64,000 nucleotides of DNA from Roseicella frigidaeris (GTDB taxonomy: Bacteria; Pseudomonadota; Alphaproteobacteria; Acetobacterales; Acetobacteraceae), in the NCBI RefSeq assembly GCF_003258945.1, contig NZ_QLIX01000003.1, positions 356,019-420,018 on the forward strand. Direction: 5' to 3'. Under the pieces are notes generated by a model. That model was given only the letters and a program-made list of their open reading frames with translations, made no database searches and had not been told where the DNA came from. A program made the translations under genes and the position numbers. Shown piece by piece: positions 63,902-64,000 of this stretch; position 1 is the first letter of the stretch, and every line of letters starts with the position of its first letter.

Positions 63902-64000
63902 CAGGCTGCTGAAAAACTGTCGCGTTGGCGGCTCTGGCGTGATTCCTTCTGGTCAGGCGGGAGGCGGGCGATGCGCGGCACGGACGATCGGACGGAGAGC
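63902..64000 (+). mobile_element. Left end of an IS5-like insertion sequence, cut by the window edge
   Basis: GGCTGCTGAAAAACTGTCGC just after the upstream stop matches the terminal repeat (GGCTGCTGAAAAA...) seen at ends of many IS5-like and related elements. About 65 bases inside, a transposase start follows. The right end is outside the window, so target duplication and exact family cannot be checked. Confidence 0.7.
63971..64000 (+). CDS. Start of an IS transposase (first ten codons)
   Basis: ATG 63971 begins MRGTDDRTES, close to the MRG-D-x-T/S-x-S start of IS5-like DDE transposases, with GGAGGCGGGCG just upstream. Only ten residues are visible. Confidence 0.65.
   Translation, partial: MRGTDDRTES

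Overview
The window is very GC-rich and densely coded. Its gene families point to an alphaproteobacterium, most likely an Acetobacteraceae member near Roseomonas. The supporting evidence is the aerobic cobaltochelatase pair cobS/cobT beside a J-domain gene and bolA, a DUF3126 gene, the proA-nadD-rsfS-rlmH block, and glnE. No rRNA, tRNA or CRISPR was seen. Taxonomy is inferred from gene content only.

Layout. 0-1.3 kb: end of a DUF4340-like gene and a HupE/UreJ-like membrane protein. 1.5-8.0 kb: a complete N-type F1Fo ATPase operon in the order atpDCQRBEFAG. 8.3-15.2 kb: a glycoside hydrolase with a C-terminal carbohydrate-binding domain, a lower-GC gap, fabI, an orphan peptide-type ABC permease pair, an ~830-base gap without a convincing gene, and a GT4 glycosyltransferase. 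15.3-19.6 kb (minus strand): nnrU, rlmH, rsfS, nadD, proA. 19.8-22.5 kb: a coupled MFS / truncated-haemoglobin / Bug-receptor operon. 22.7-29.1 kb: a divergent Lrp-type regulator and AceE/MdeB-like 2-oxoacid dehydrogenase, a DASS anion symporter and an acetolactate-synthase-like enzyme.

29.2-39.9 kb (minus strand) is one tight nitrate/nitrite assimilation operon: narK, nirB, nirD, focA/nirC-type channel, nasA, a siroheme-type methyltransferase and a PP2C phosphatase-Ser/Thr kinase fusion. It is preceded by a leader with two identical AAAGGC hexaloop hairpins, the hallmark of NasT/NasR (ANTAR) antitermination RNAs. 39.9-50.2 kb holds housekeeping and cobalamin genes (phytase-like esterase, cobT, cobS, J-protein, bolA, DUF3126, small secreted proteins, bcp, glnE). 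50.2-56.5 kb holds a YhdP/AsmA-like giant protein and a GT2-coiled coil-methyltransferase fusion. 56.9-63.3 kb is a periplasmic nitrate reductase operon (napEFDABC) with a DUF4142 gene and nnrS. The window ends inside an IS element that starts at the stop codon of a hypothetical gene.

The strongest undescribed-looking signal is a set of dispersed palindromic repeats in the gaps. Four copies of an exactly 47-base element share ends (GAGCAGATC ... GAAGATGCTC) while their central stems differ. In two copies the 47-mer is followed, across a 16-17 base A-rich spacer, by a 38-base palindrome. A second family of about 70-95 bases occurs three times, each time between convergent genes. A third family occurs three times, and one copy lies inside a second-family element. 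Two 47-mers overlap the stop codon of the gene before them.
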